A stretch of DNA of 64,000 bases from Psychromonas sp. L1A2. Its GTDB lineage: Bacteria > Pseudomonadota > Gammaproteobacteria > Enterobacterales > Psychromonadaceae. Positions within the stretch are counted from its first letter, which is position 1, and every line of letters begins with the position of its first letter. The stretch is taken from assembly GCF_009828855.1 (NCBI RefSeq), contig NZ_WUAG01000001.1, forward strand, positions 992,001 through 1,056,000, given 5' to 3'. Shown here piece after piece: positions 1-6,524 of this stretch. The translations under genes and the position numbers were made by a program. The notes beneath the pieces are model-generated. The model worked only from the letters and a program-made list of their open reading frames with translations, made no database searches and was not told the origin of the DNA.

Positions 1-288
1 CGTGCCTTCGCAGCAGATCACGCGACGATGGTCGGTGTAGTAAAAGATGATAATGGCAAAGAGATCATTAAATCTTGGAAAGACATGAACAGCGTATTAA
101 ATAAATGGGCTGCCAATGAAAACCCAGTCGGCGGAGATCGCGACGGTGAAATCTTAAGTCTTGATATTGTAGATGATCGTTTAGCAGTGGTACTTTTCCG
201 CTCTACGAACCGTTTTTATGATGCATTAACACTGACTAAAATTAACAACGAATGGAAAATAATCGGTAAATCTTACGTACTTCAGTAA
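1..288 (+). CDS. NTF2/lumazine-binding-like protein, 5' end missing
   Basis: The reading frame is open from the first base of the window (RAFAADHATMVGVV...), so the gene begins upstream and only its last 95 codons are present. The fragment has the alternating strand pattern of a small NTF2-like / putative lumazine-binding fold: 'SWKDMNSVLNKWAA', then 'ILSLDIVDDRLAVVLF' and a final 'ALTLTKINNEWKIIGKSYV'. Such proteins are single-domain cytosolic or exported small-ligand binders or enzymes of about 120-150 residues, and no specific substrate can be given. A strong intrinsic terminator follows about 100 bases downstream. Family assignment is by overall pattern only. Confidence 0.6.
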   Translation, partial: RAFAADHATMVGVVKDDNGKEIIKSWKDMNSVLNKWAANENPVGGDRDGEILSLDIVDDRLAVVLFRSTNRFYDALTLTKINNEWKIIGKSYVLQ

Positions 289-391
289 CGATTACTGTAA
301 CCTTTTTTGAGATTCTGACTTTTTAGTTACTGTTCATAGTTACTATTCATAGTTACTGCTAATAAAAAGAGAATCTCTTGTAACACTTTAT

Positions 392-415
392 AGCAAGCTT
401 CGGCTTGCTTTTTTT
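392..415 (+). terminator. Rho-independent terminator of the first gene
   Basis: The stem AGCAAGC / GCTTGCT with a TTCG tetraloop is followed by six T. It lies about 100 bases after the stop of the partial gene and before the convergent gene. Confidence 0.85.
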
Positions 416-447
416 ATGCATGAAGGAAGTGAATACTTTCTTTTTTA

Positions 448-828
448 TTAGGCCAAACCTTCTGCTTTATCGATAGCAATTCGAGCTTCAATTAACGTAC
501 AGCCTGTTTCTGTTATTAACCGATTAATGGTCATGTCAGCGTTTGCTAGGACGATCGCTGTTAAGTCAAAGCTTGGCTTTGGTAATGCTTTGCCAATCGC
601 TTCAGTAATCCACATTGTCTTTCCTACCTGTAACTGTTCACTCACTTCAACAAGTTGGCTTTGTTTGCCTGTTAACAACCAATTTTTAGAACGACGAATG
701 CGCTTTAAACTACAACCATGCTGATTAACCAACGCTATTACCGTTGCCTTGCAATCAATTCGATGCAGAAAGTTGTTTAACTTAATGGAGAGGTTGGTTG
801 TAGTGTTGTTGGGCAAAAAGTATCTCAA
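448..828 (-). CDS. RRF_GI-like small conserved protein (so-called ribosome recycling factor family)
   Basis: A 126-residue soluble protein. It shows the two motifs I associate with the vibrio/alteromonad family annotated as 'ribosome recycling factor family protein': a basic 'LKRIRRSKNW' segment near residues 40-50 and 'TGCTLIEARIAID' near the C-terminus. The C-terminal part reads like a small helix-turn-helix (DMTINRLITETGCTLIEARIA). Despite the family name it does not resemble true RRF (185 residues, coiled coil), and its function is not known. It is convergent with the preceding gene. A good Shine-Dalgarno is not obvious upstream of the ATG, so the start is uncertain. Confidence 0.6.
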   Translation of the reverse strand: MRYFLPNNTTTNLSIKLNNFLHRIDCKATVIALVNQHGCSLKRIRRSKNWLLTGKQSQLVEVSEQLQVGKTMWITEAIGKALPKPSFDLTAIVLANADMTINRLITETGCTLIEARIAIDKAEGLA

Positions 829-1523
829 TCATTTTTTGATAGTTAAAAGTAATCATAACCTTCATTCATAAGAGAATACCAACCGTTTGTTAAATAGTTC
901 GTCTGCGCTCGTTGTGTCTGTCAGTTTATTGCTATTGTTGGTATTTAGCTCTCGCGATGGGTTACTTTTTTTTGTATAGCTAAAAGAAACCTATACCTAC
1001 AAGAGCAAAGAAAATTGCCTAACTCGTTTTTTAACTTAAATTAATAACAGCCTTCTAATGCACCGTTTATATGCCACGTCCCTGCGGCGCTCTGAACTAG
1101 CAACGTTTGCTCATAAAACACGATACTGTCGTATCATTTGCTACCTTACCTTGCTAAAGACTGTTATTAATTCAGAAAAACGAAAATAGGGAGAATGGAC
1201 GTAACCGCATTGTGTAATTTTTTATCGTAACTTATTGATACTTATAATTTCAATAAGTGGGTATCCACAACTTTCTTTCTCTCCTACCTTTTAAATTTGT
1301 GTGTTTATATACAGTGTGGTCATGTTGCAGTATTTTCACCGTAATTATTGCAATTTGTCGTCTTTTCCCATGATATTAGTTTTATGTTTTGTCTGTAATT
1401 ACTTGTTATAGCAATAAATTAACGTAAGATTGAGATTGTTTTTTATCATTAGCTTATGTAGTTTTTTCACCTTAAAAGTGACATTTTGTAAGTTAATAAG
1501 CTGTTAGCAGTACAAGGGAAGAT
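829..1523. other. Gene-free stretch with two inverted-repeat pairs
   Basis: About 700 bases with no supported gene. Two possible miniature elements are visible. ATACCAAC at 876-883 pairs with GTTGGTAT at 937-944 (69 bp apart in total). AATTAATAACAG at 1039-1050 pairs perfectly with CTGTTATTAATT at 1161-1172, enclosing about 110 bases. The end of the stretch (1360-1520) is AT-rich leader DNA of the cassette gene that follows. A possible cassette boundary (GTTAGCA at 1503-1509) lies just before its ribosome-binding site but departs from the integron core consensus. Confidence 0.4.
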
Positions 1524-2435
1524 ATGAGTAAATCCGAAGAAAAAGAAGCATCTACATTTGTCAGAGTATTAATTTCAATATTCTGTTTCTTGTTAGCCGC
1601 AATGGTATTGTTTAATTATGTTGGGGTTGAGCCAAAAGGTGAGATCAATAACGGTATTATATTTCTATTATTTCTATTACTGGTTCTCGTTTTGGCCGAA
1701 TCGTTTGATAACTTCTCTCTGGGTAAGCTCGTGTCAATTTCACGGGAGGCAAAAAAGAAAGAGGTTGAAGTACAAAATCTAGAGAAAAAGAACACTGCTC
1801 TCCTATCCCAGTTAGTATCTATTACAAGTAATAATACCCAGAATCAAAGTCATACAAATGTTTATGGCGACTTTCATGCTCCAGCTCCAACGGTGACTAA
1901 AGCATCAGAAGAAGAAGTAGAGGAGGAGAGCAATAGTTCTGAGCAAGCCCCCTTAAAATCCGAAGATTCTGCTCCAACAAGAATTAGCTACAACTGGAGA
2001 GAGGCTGAAAAATTATCATTAGCAAAATATTTAGATAAGAAAAAACTTCATCAGTCTAACGTAATAACAGAGGCGAAATTAACAACGCAGTTTCACGGAG
2101 TTGATCCTGTGAGTAATATTCAGCCAATTTATGATGCCTACTATCGTGAAGGTGAAAATGAAGTCTTTGTAGATTTCAGGCCAAATAGAGGAATGCCATT
2201 TATGTATCGGGATCGCCTCTATGTGATGCTCAGTAAAATATCTCATTACAAAGCAACCAAAAACGTTGATGCCTATCTTGAGTTGGTTTTAATGAATGTC
2301 CCTGAGGAGGAGTCATCTAGAAGTGGTGGTTTCAATAGAATTCTGGAATCATTTGAACCTGCGATTGCTAGCGGACTTCTCCGAGTAAGCGAAATCGATT
2401 TCAATGAACAAGAACTGGCGGAAATCCAGAAGTGA
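1524..2435 (+). CDS. Integron-cassette membrane protein, two N-terminal TM helices plus coiled coil
   Basis: A 303-residue protein of unknown function. Residues about 12-32 (VLISIFCFLLAAMVLF) and 43-60 (IIFLLFLLLVLVLAE) are two membrane helices. They are followed by a short coiled coil (about 73-95, 'KKKEVEVQNLEKKNTALLSQL'-type heptads), a low-complexity acidic linker (about 125-150, EEEVEEESNSSEQ) and a soluble C-terminal domain of about 150 residues ('YNWREAEKL', 'EVFVDFRPNRGMPFMYRD'). A good Shine-Dalgarno (AAGGGAAG) precedes the ATG. The stop codon lies only 3 bases before an attC site, the normal layout of an integron gene cassette. I recognise no domain in the C-terminal part. A membrane-anchored sensor or phage-defence role would be speculation. 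Confidence 0.85.
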   Translation: MSKSEEKEASTFVRVLISIFCFLLAAMVLFNYVGVEPKGEINNGIIFLLFLLLVLVLAESFDNFSLGKLVSISREAKKKEVEVQNLEKKNTALLSQLVSITSNNTQNQSHTNVYGDFHAPAPTVTKASEEEVEEESNSSEQAPLKSEDSAPTRISYNWREAEKLSLAKYLDKKKLHQSNVITEAKLTTQFHGVDPVSNIQPIYDAYYREGENEVFVDFRPNRGMPFMYRDRLYVMLSKISHYKATKNVDAYLELVLMNVPEEESSRSGGFNRILESFEPAIASGLLRVSEIDFNEQELAEIQK

Positions 2436-2438
2436 TAC

Positions 2439-2539
2439 TGCTAACAAGGCACTTAAACGGAACTAAAACAGTGGGTTACGTTTCGCTTCGCTACACATTT
2501 TAACCCACTTATTTTAGTCCGCTTAGTGCGGCGTTATAC
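2439..2539 (+). other. attC recombination site (integron cassette end)
   Basis: The left core TGCTAAC-AAG and right core GTTATAC (2533-2539) flank an imperfect palindrome. GGCACTTAAACGGAACTAAAA on the left pairs with TTTTAGTCCGCTTAGTGCG on the right with extrahelical bases, and a longer inner hairpin (GTGGGTTA ... TAACCCAC) makes the variable terminal part. The length of about 100 bp and the position directly after a stop codon match VCR-like attC sites of sedentary chromosomal integrons. Cleavage would be expected at G|TTATAC (2533/2534). No integrase gene is in the window. Confidence 0.82.
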
Positions 2540-2555
2540 GTTAAGGGAGATTGCA

Positions 2556-2687
2556 GTGTCTAAAGTTACCTTGCAAGGTCATATTATTGTTCCTGATGCT
2601 GATTTAGCTATTGTGAAAAATGAATTACAAAAAAGTACGGGACACCCAAACATTATTAACGCAAGGGCTAAGCTCTTAACTGAATAA
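2556..2687 (+). pseudogene. Truncated antibiotic-biosynthesis-monooxygenase-type cassette gene
   Basis: It begins with GTG (SD AAGGGAG) 22 bases after the attC cleavage point, as expected for the next cassette. The first 24 residues (VSKVTLQGHIIVPDADLAIV...) match the start of small ABM-superfamily ferredoxin-like proteins of about 95 residues. The homology then stops at about position 2633 and a short unrelated tail runs to a stop, leaving 43 residues. At the break the DNA reads GGGACACCCAAACATT, resembling the start of the dispersed repeat found at 3631, 5098 and 7860, so the truncation probably accompanied that element. Non-functional as an ABM enzyme. Confidence 0.6.
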
Positions 2688-2863
2688 ATCCCACATAATT
2701 TAACCCTCTAATCCCATTTATGACTCAATTTAATCAATTAGTTAATAAAAACAAAATAATCTATTTAATATCAAGTAAATGTAAGCTACTGTCATTTTTA
2801 TTTAAAATAAACAGGCTGAAAATGAGAAATTCTACAGCCTCGTTATACCTAAAGGTGATATCA

Positions 2864-3475
2864 ATGGAAAATTACATTTTATTTATAGCTATTGCTTCGG
2901 CAACTATTGCAAGCCCAGGGCCTGGCGTCGTTTTGACTATAACTAATGCAATCAAAGATGGATTTCTAGGGGCTATTTCTGGAGTATTTGGTGTGGCGAT
3001 AGCGATGCTCTGTATAGCAGTAATATCTGCTACTAGCCTTGCAGCAATCCTTTCTACCTCTGCTTTAGCTTTTACTATTTTAAAATATATTGGTTCAGCT
3101 TACCTTATCTATTTGGGAATCAAAATGTGGAGGTCTTCTTCGAACTTTAATGTAAGTAATAACAACAGCGTTAAAAGTCACAAGAAAAAATTCACAGAAG
3201 GCTTTTTAATTACATTATTGAACCCAAAGCCTATTTTCTTTTTTATGGCACTTTTTCCGCAATTTATAAATCCCAATGAAGCCTATATATTCCAGTTTAT
3301 CTTATTGGCTATAACATTTAGCGTGTTAGTCGTAATCATTCACTTTAGCTATGCATTCTTTGCTAAATCAGCAAGAACTAAGTTATCAACGCCAAAAGGA
3401 AGCCGAATATTAAGCAAAGCTAGCGGTACCTTTTACATGCTTTTTGGTGCTGGACTAGCTACTGCGAATAAATAG
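2864..3475 (+). CDS. LysE/RhtB-family amino-acid exporter
   Basis: A 203-residue polytopic inner-membrane protein of the LysE translocator superfamily. These proteins export amino acids or related small metabolites using the proton gradient. The family hallmark near the N-terminus is clear (ASPGPGVVLTITNAI, residues about 14-28). It is followed by the usual helices and the mid-protein 'GFLITLLNPKPIFFFMALFPQF' segment (about 105-126), giving about six helices and the normal family length. I start at ATG 2864, preceded by AAAGGTGAT. An upstream in-frame ATG at 2720 would add a 48-residue basic extension that breaks the SPGP topology. The gene ends immediately before an attC-like stub (TATAACAAACAAG), so it too may be a cassette gene. 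Substrate unknown. Confidence 0.88.
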   Translation: MENYILFIAIASATIASPGPGVVLTITNAIKDGFLGAISGVFGVAIAMLCIAVISATSLAAILSTSALAFTILKYIGSAYLIYLGIKMWRSSSNFNVSNNNSVKSHKKKFTEGFLITLLNPKPIFFFMALFPQFINPNEAYIFQFILLAITFSVLVVIIHFSYAFFAKSARTKLSTPKGSRILSKASGTFYMLFGAGLATANK

Positions 3476-3476
3476 G

Positions 3477-3489
3477 TATAACAAACAAG
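3477..3489 (+). other. Possible attC left-core stub
   Basis: TATAACAAACAAG lies 1 base after the LysE stop and looks like the left core of a VCR-type attC. The rest of the palindrome is missing and is replaced by the IS110-type sequence beginning near TGGACTCCC at 3495. Short motif, so weak on its own. Confidence 0.35.
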
Positions 3490-3494
3490 ATGTA

Positions 3495-3626
3495 TGGACT
3501 CCCTAACCTTATCTACTAAGATTTAAGTGATCTGATTTGTAGCCATTAAAGGAGTCTTATATGAATAACTATGGCATTCTCGCGATCGATTTAGGTAAAA
3601 CAGTTTTTCAAGTTTGTAAAGCTTAA
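3495..3626 (+). mobile_element. IS110-family insertion sequence relic (5' end only)
   Basis: A leader containing the inverted pair GGACTCC (3496-3502) / GGAGTC (3551-3556) is followed by ATG at 3561 and 21 codons containing 'ILAIDLGKTVFQVC'. This is the N-terminus of the DEDD (RuvC-like) transposase of IS110/IS1111 elements and includes the first catalytic Asp. The frame stops at 3626, and the remaining roughly 300 residues are absent. It is replaced directly by the dispersed repeat that starts GTGGGCACCC at 3631. The adjacent attC-like stub suggests the attC-targeting IS1111 subgroup. Confidence 0.65.
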
Positions 3627-3639
3627 GGTTGTGGGCACC

Positions 3640-3720
3640 CAAACATTGATCTTATAAATATCATTTAGTTAACGTTAAAGTCGATACTAAATATGGTTAC
3701 TTTGCTCCTCCCCTTGAGTT
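3640..3720 (+). repeat. Dispersed 81-bp repeat, copy 1
   Basis: This segment is almost identical (about six differences) to 7870-7950. Both begin CAAACATTGATCTTATAAA and end in TTGAGTT. It directly follows the IS110 relic. More diverged copies are at about 5098-5170, 7772-7850 and 9668-9715. It carries no reading frame. Confidence 0.75.
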
Positions 3721-3780
3721 TTTCTGAATCAATGTCAGACTTTAGTGAGCTAATAGTTAAACGAAATAAGGATTATTTTT

Positions 3781-4140
3781 ATGTTCATTGGAGAAGCGTC
3801 TAAATTATCAGGAGCCACGCAAAGGGCGATACGATTATATGAATCGATGGGTTTATTGAAAATATCTAGAGAAGGAAAGTATCGAACTTATACTCATAAA
3901 AATATTGAGCTTATTAAGATAATTAAAGACGCTCAAAGCTTGGGGCTCATCCTTTCTGAAATAGTCACTATTTTGGGGCAACAAGAAGAATTTGATTGGA
4001 ACTTAGTACATGATTTTCTTAACCAAAAATATAGCATGATAGAAGATGAAATACAGAAATTAGAAATCCAAAAGAAGAATATCAAAAAAACTCAACGTTC
4101 AATAATAACCTGCTTAAAAGAGCTTGACTCTAACCCATAG
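3781..4140 (+). CDS. MerR-family transcriptional regulator
   Basis: A 119-residue regulator. The N-terminal winged helix-turn-helix of MerR is plain (FIGEASKLSGATQRAIRLYESMGLL, residues 2-26, then the wing 'REGKYRTYTHKN'). It is followed by the coiled-coil dimerisation helix (about 80-110). No conserved Cys cluster is present, so this is not a metal sensor of the MerR/CueR kind. It resembles the short redox/drug-type members. It precedes a flavodoxin-fold quinone/NADPH reductase by 46 bases on the same strand, and that gap carries a 13-bp inverted repeat that may be its operator. It likely controls that reductase; the inducer is unknown. Confidence 0.85.
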   Translation: MFIGEASKLSGATQRAIRLYESMGLLKISREGKYRTYTHKNIELIKIIKDAQSLGLILSEIVTILGQQEEFDWNLVHDFLNQKYSMIEDEIQKLEIQKKNIKKTQRSIITCLKELDSNP

Positions 4141-4147
4141 GTGAAAG

Positions 4148-4184
4148 TTTACACTGTATTCATTGTTACTTAATACGCTGTAAA
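4148..4184 (+). promoter_or_regulatory. Inverted repeat between merR-type gene and reductase gene
   Basis: TTTACACTGTATT (4148-4160) and AATACGCTGTAAA (4172-4184) form imperfect 13-base arms (11 of 13 paired) around an 11-base spacer. The right arm ends 2 bases before the reductase ATG, where a Shine-Dalgarno would normally be. It could be the MerR operator/promoter or an RNA hairpin that controls translation start. Confidence 0.5.
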
Positions 4185-4186
4185 TT

Positions 4187-4759
4187 ATGAAAAAAATTCT
4201 TGTTATTAATGCTAATCCAAAATCCCATAGCATGTGTAAGTCTATAGCTGAACACTATGCAAATGTTGCAGGACTTAAACATGAGCTAAAGCGCATAGAA
4301 ATATCGGATATGAATTTTGAACTCGACCTATCAGAAGGTTATGAGGAAGTACTTCCTTTAGAGCCTGATTTGTTAAGCTTTCAACAGATGATTCAATGGT
4401 GTGATCATGTTGTCATTGTGAGTCCTATATGGTGGGGAAATATACCAGCAAAATTTAAAGGTGCTATCGATAGAACTTTTTTACCGGGCTTTGCATTTAA
4501 ATATATAGATGGAAAAAAAGGGTTAAAAAAACTGTTAACAGGACGCACTTCGGAATTGATTTTCACTTTAGATACGCCTCCATTTTGGTATAAATATATG
4601 CAAGGAAATCTAATATACAAACAACTAAAAAACGCTATTTTAGGATTCACGGGTATTAAAAATATCTCTTCTACGTATTTCGGGCCAGTACTACATTCGA
4701 ATGAAATTACACGTGAAAAATGGATGATAAAAGTACAAAAATTAGCGAGTAATATTTAG
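4187..4759 (+). CDS. NAD(P)H-dependent flavodoxin-fold oxidoreductase (NQO1/MdaB/KefF type)
   Basis: A 190-residue FMN/FAD enzyme predicted to reduce quinones or similar electrophiles with NAD(P)H in the cytosol. Family marks are the phosphate-binding start 'KILVINANPKSHSMCKSIAEHY' split over residues 3-24, 'VSPIWWGNIPAKFKGAIDRTFLPGFAF' around 84-108 (the WW/P.K...DR element of the NQO-like flavodoxin_2 family) and 'LDTPPFWY'. Length is normal. There is no Shine-Dalgarno in front of the ATG, because the upstream inverted repeat occupies that place. With the MerR-type regulator before it and a tautomerase after it, it probably forms a small electrophile/quinone-stress cluster. Confidence 0.85.
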   Translation: MKKILVINANPKSHSMCKSIAEHYANVAGLKHELKRIEISDMNFELDLSEGYEEVLPLEPDLLSFQQMIQWCDHVVIVSPIWWGNIPAKFKGAIDRTFLPGFAFKYIDGKKGLKKLLTGRTSELIFTLDTPPFWYKYMQGNLIYKQLKNAILGFTGIKNISSTYFGPVLHSNEITREKWMIKVQKLASNI

Positions 4760-4873
4760 CTATTAGCTAGTTTTTTGGTCGTCAATAAGTTTAGTCTACT
4801 TAATATAGACGTTATATTTATATTGTTTTCAATTCAGAATCAGGGTTGTAAAATTAATATTAAGGAGTAAGTT

Positions 4874-5071
4874 TTGCCATTTATTGCATTTGAATCTGCT
4901 CAGTTATCACCAGAGGTTAAAGAGCGATTAATAGAAAGGTTAACGGACGTTTCTGTTGAGTTGACAGGTATTCCCAAAGAATTGTTTTTAGTTTCAATCC
5001 GAGAGCAACCTGATGATAACCTTGCTGTCGGTGGTAAATCAATAAAGAAAATAAAGCAAAGTTTGAGTTAA
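4874..5071 (+). CDS. 4-oxalocrotonate tautomerase-family protein
   Basis: A 65-residue member of the tautomerase superfamily. The start codon is TTG, placed after a strong Shine-Dalgarno (TAAGGAG). It gives Met-Pro-Phe, so removal of Met exposes the N-terminal Pro that acts as the catalytic base in this family. The sequence follows the short 4-OT pattern (SPEVKERLIERLTDVSVELTGIP, then VSIREQPDDNLAVGGKS) and is full length. These enzymes move double bonds in 2-oxo acids or dehalogenate small acids; the substrate here is unknown. It follows the flavodoxin-type reductase on the same strand after a 114-base gap. Confidence 0.8.
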   Translation: MPFIAFESAQLSPEVKERLIERLTDVSVELTGIPKELFLVSIREQPDDNLAVGGKSIKKIKQSLS

Positions 5072-5446
5072 AGTGTTGGATATCAAAAAGAAGTTGTGGG
5101 CACCCAAATGTTGAAGTTATAGCGAAACCAATTAGTTAATGGTCAAAGTCTATATCGAATGCGATCATGTTTAATCTCGCGTTGAGCTACTCGTCATCCA
5201 TATTAAAAACGATTCAGAGTGAATTATGCGTGAGCATCTGTGTTGCAGCGAATTAAACTTATATGTGGGTGAAGGATAAAAACACGATTGTTGGATAATG
5301 ATAATATGCCGCTCAACGCTCAATATAGCGGCCATTCGAAATCGCAGATCTTGTGTTGATTGTTAAAGTAACAAAACAAGATCTGACCTTTACAATTAAT
5401 AAGATAGTAAACTAATCGTATTTTTTACATGTCGCTATTTTTATAA
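5072..5446. other. Gene-free stretch with a diverged dispersed-repeat copy
   Basis: At 5093-5170 (TTGTGGGCACCCAAATGTTG ...) the DNA is a diverged relative of the 81-bp repeat at 3640 and 7870. The rest has no recognisable coding or RNA signal. Confidence 0.45.
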
Positions 5447-5638
5447 CTATTGCTCTTCGTCTTTATTGGTTTTAACGCCTATCACTTTATAAGCTGGGCA
5501 TCTTTTGGCTAGGGCTGTAGCAACAAGAATAAGTCCAATCGCGCCAAGGTAATTCATGGTGATCACTCCCCAAATAATAAGTGCTAAGCCTAGTATTATT
5601 CTTATAAGACGATCCATATTTCCAATATTTTTGTTCAT
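5447..5638 (-). CDS. DUF2892 (YgaP transmembrane-type) inner-membrane protein
   Basis: A 63-residue protein with two short membrane helices (IIRIILGLALIIWGVI and YLGAIGLILVATAL types, about 11-45) and the family ending 'KRCPAYKVIGV' (Cys-Pro-Ala-Tyr). DUF2892 is the membrane segment found at the end of the rhodanese YgaP and as free small proteins linked to sulfur metabolism. Here it stands alone, 70 bases after the broken Crp/Fnr regulator on the same strand. A palindromic site lies between the two, suggesting that regulator once controlled it. Confidence 0.85.
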   Translation of the reverse strand: MNKNIGNMDRLIRIILGLALIIWGVITMNYLGAIGLILVATALAKRCPAYKVIGVKTNKDEEQ

Positions 5639-5696
5639 AATAATGACTCCTGTTGATTGCTGTTAAGGCCATTATTACGTTTACATTGCGGTGGGT

Positions 5697-5714
5697 ATGT
5701 AACCATTGTTACAT
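5697..5714. promoter_or_regulatory. Palindromic operator ATGTAAC-CATT-GTTACAT
   Basis: Perfect 7-base arms surround a 4-base spacer, the geometry of Crp/Fnr-family sites. It overlaps the restored stop codon of the Crp/Fnr gene and lies about 60 bases before the DUF2892 start, so it is placed to control DUF2892. Confidence 0.6.
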
Positions 5715-6369
5715 AGCATTCAATTTTTTTAATATTATCTCACCTCGACGCAGTTCAATTAGCTGTTTATCTTCAAGCTTTTTAAGCAGGCGGCTGATGA
5801 CTTCTCTCGATGAGGCAAGTTCTTGCGCAATTTGTTGATGGGTGATTTTTAAACAGGGCGCTTGGCTGTGCTGATAACCAATGTATCAGTCTTGTTTCTA
5901 ATGAATCAAAGGCGAGTTGGTCTACTTTTAAAATAAGATCGCCCATGCGTTCAGTCAACATCTTAAAAATAAAGGATTGCCATAAAGGCTCTGTTGTTAG
6001 CCACAGTTTCAATTGTGTTTGAGAAATAACATAGCCTTCTGAATCTGCTTGGGTTATCGCGATGGCAGGGAAGGCTTTTTCATTAAATAAACAAGAGGTG
6101 GTTAACACACAACTTTCACCTGCATGAATGCTATAAAGTGTAATATGCCTGCCGTCATCAGCGATACGCATCACTTTGACTTCGCCTTTCGTTAATACCA
6201 CTAAATTATCGCAATGATCTCCCAAACGGCACACCACGGTATTTTCTTTAATGGAAACCTTTTTTGACGGTATTTTTTTGTCTAAAAAGTCGAGTATTGA
6301 TGCAGTCAATGCAGCGCCCTCATTGGATAAATTATAGTGAGTAAGAATGACAATATACTTTCCATTCAA
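5709..6369 (-). pseudogene. Crp/Fnr-family regulator disrupted by a single-base frameshift
   Basis: Residues 1-170 are an intact cyclic-nucleotide-binding-like domain and dimer helix (CRLGDHCDNLVVLTKGEVKV, 'SCVLTTSCLFNE', 'TERMGDLILKVDQLAFDSLETRLIHWL'). In the annotated frame the protein then turns into nonsense and stops at 5782 (195 residues). Removing one A from the A5 tract (coding strand TTTAAAAATCACC, near 5856) restores 'KITHQQIAQELASSREVISRLL', a perfect Crp-type recognition helix, and continues to a stop at 5709 for about 219 residues. It is therefore either a recent frameshift or a homopolymer sequencing error. Cys residues in the N-terminal domain and the DUF2892 neighbour suggest a redox or sulfur signal. 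Confidence 0.8.
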
Positions 6370-6486
6370 TCATTTTAACCCTTACTCATTCAGCTTCAAT
6401 GGTTATTTTTGATGTATTACAGTGCTAATGCCGTGTTAATGGATTAATTTTTTGCAGGAGAAACTCGCACTAATAAAGGCTCTCGA

Positions 6487-6521
6487 TAAAAAATGCCAGT
6501 TGTTATTAACTGGCTGGCATT
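6487..6521 (-). terminator. Terminator of the DUF2982 gene
   Basis: On the minus strand ATGCCAG ... CTGGCAT is followed by TTTTTT. It begins just after the gene's stop. Confidence 0.75.
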
Positions 6522-6524
6522 AGC

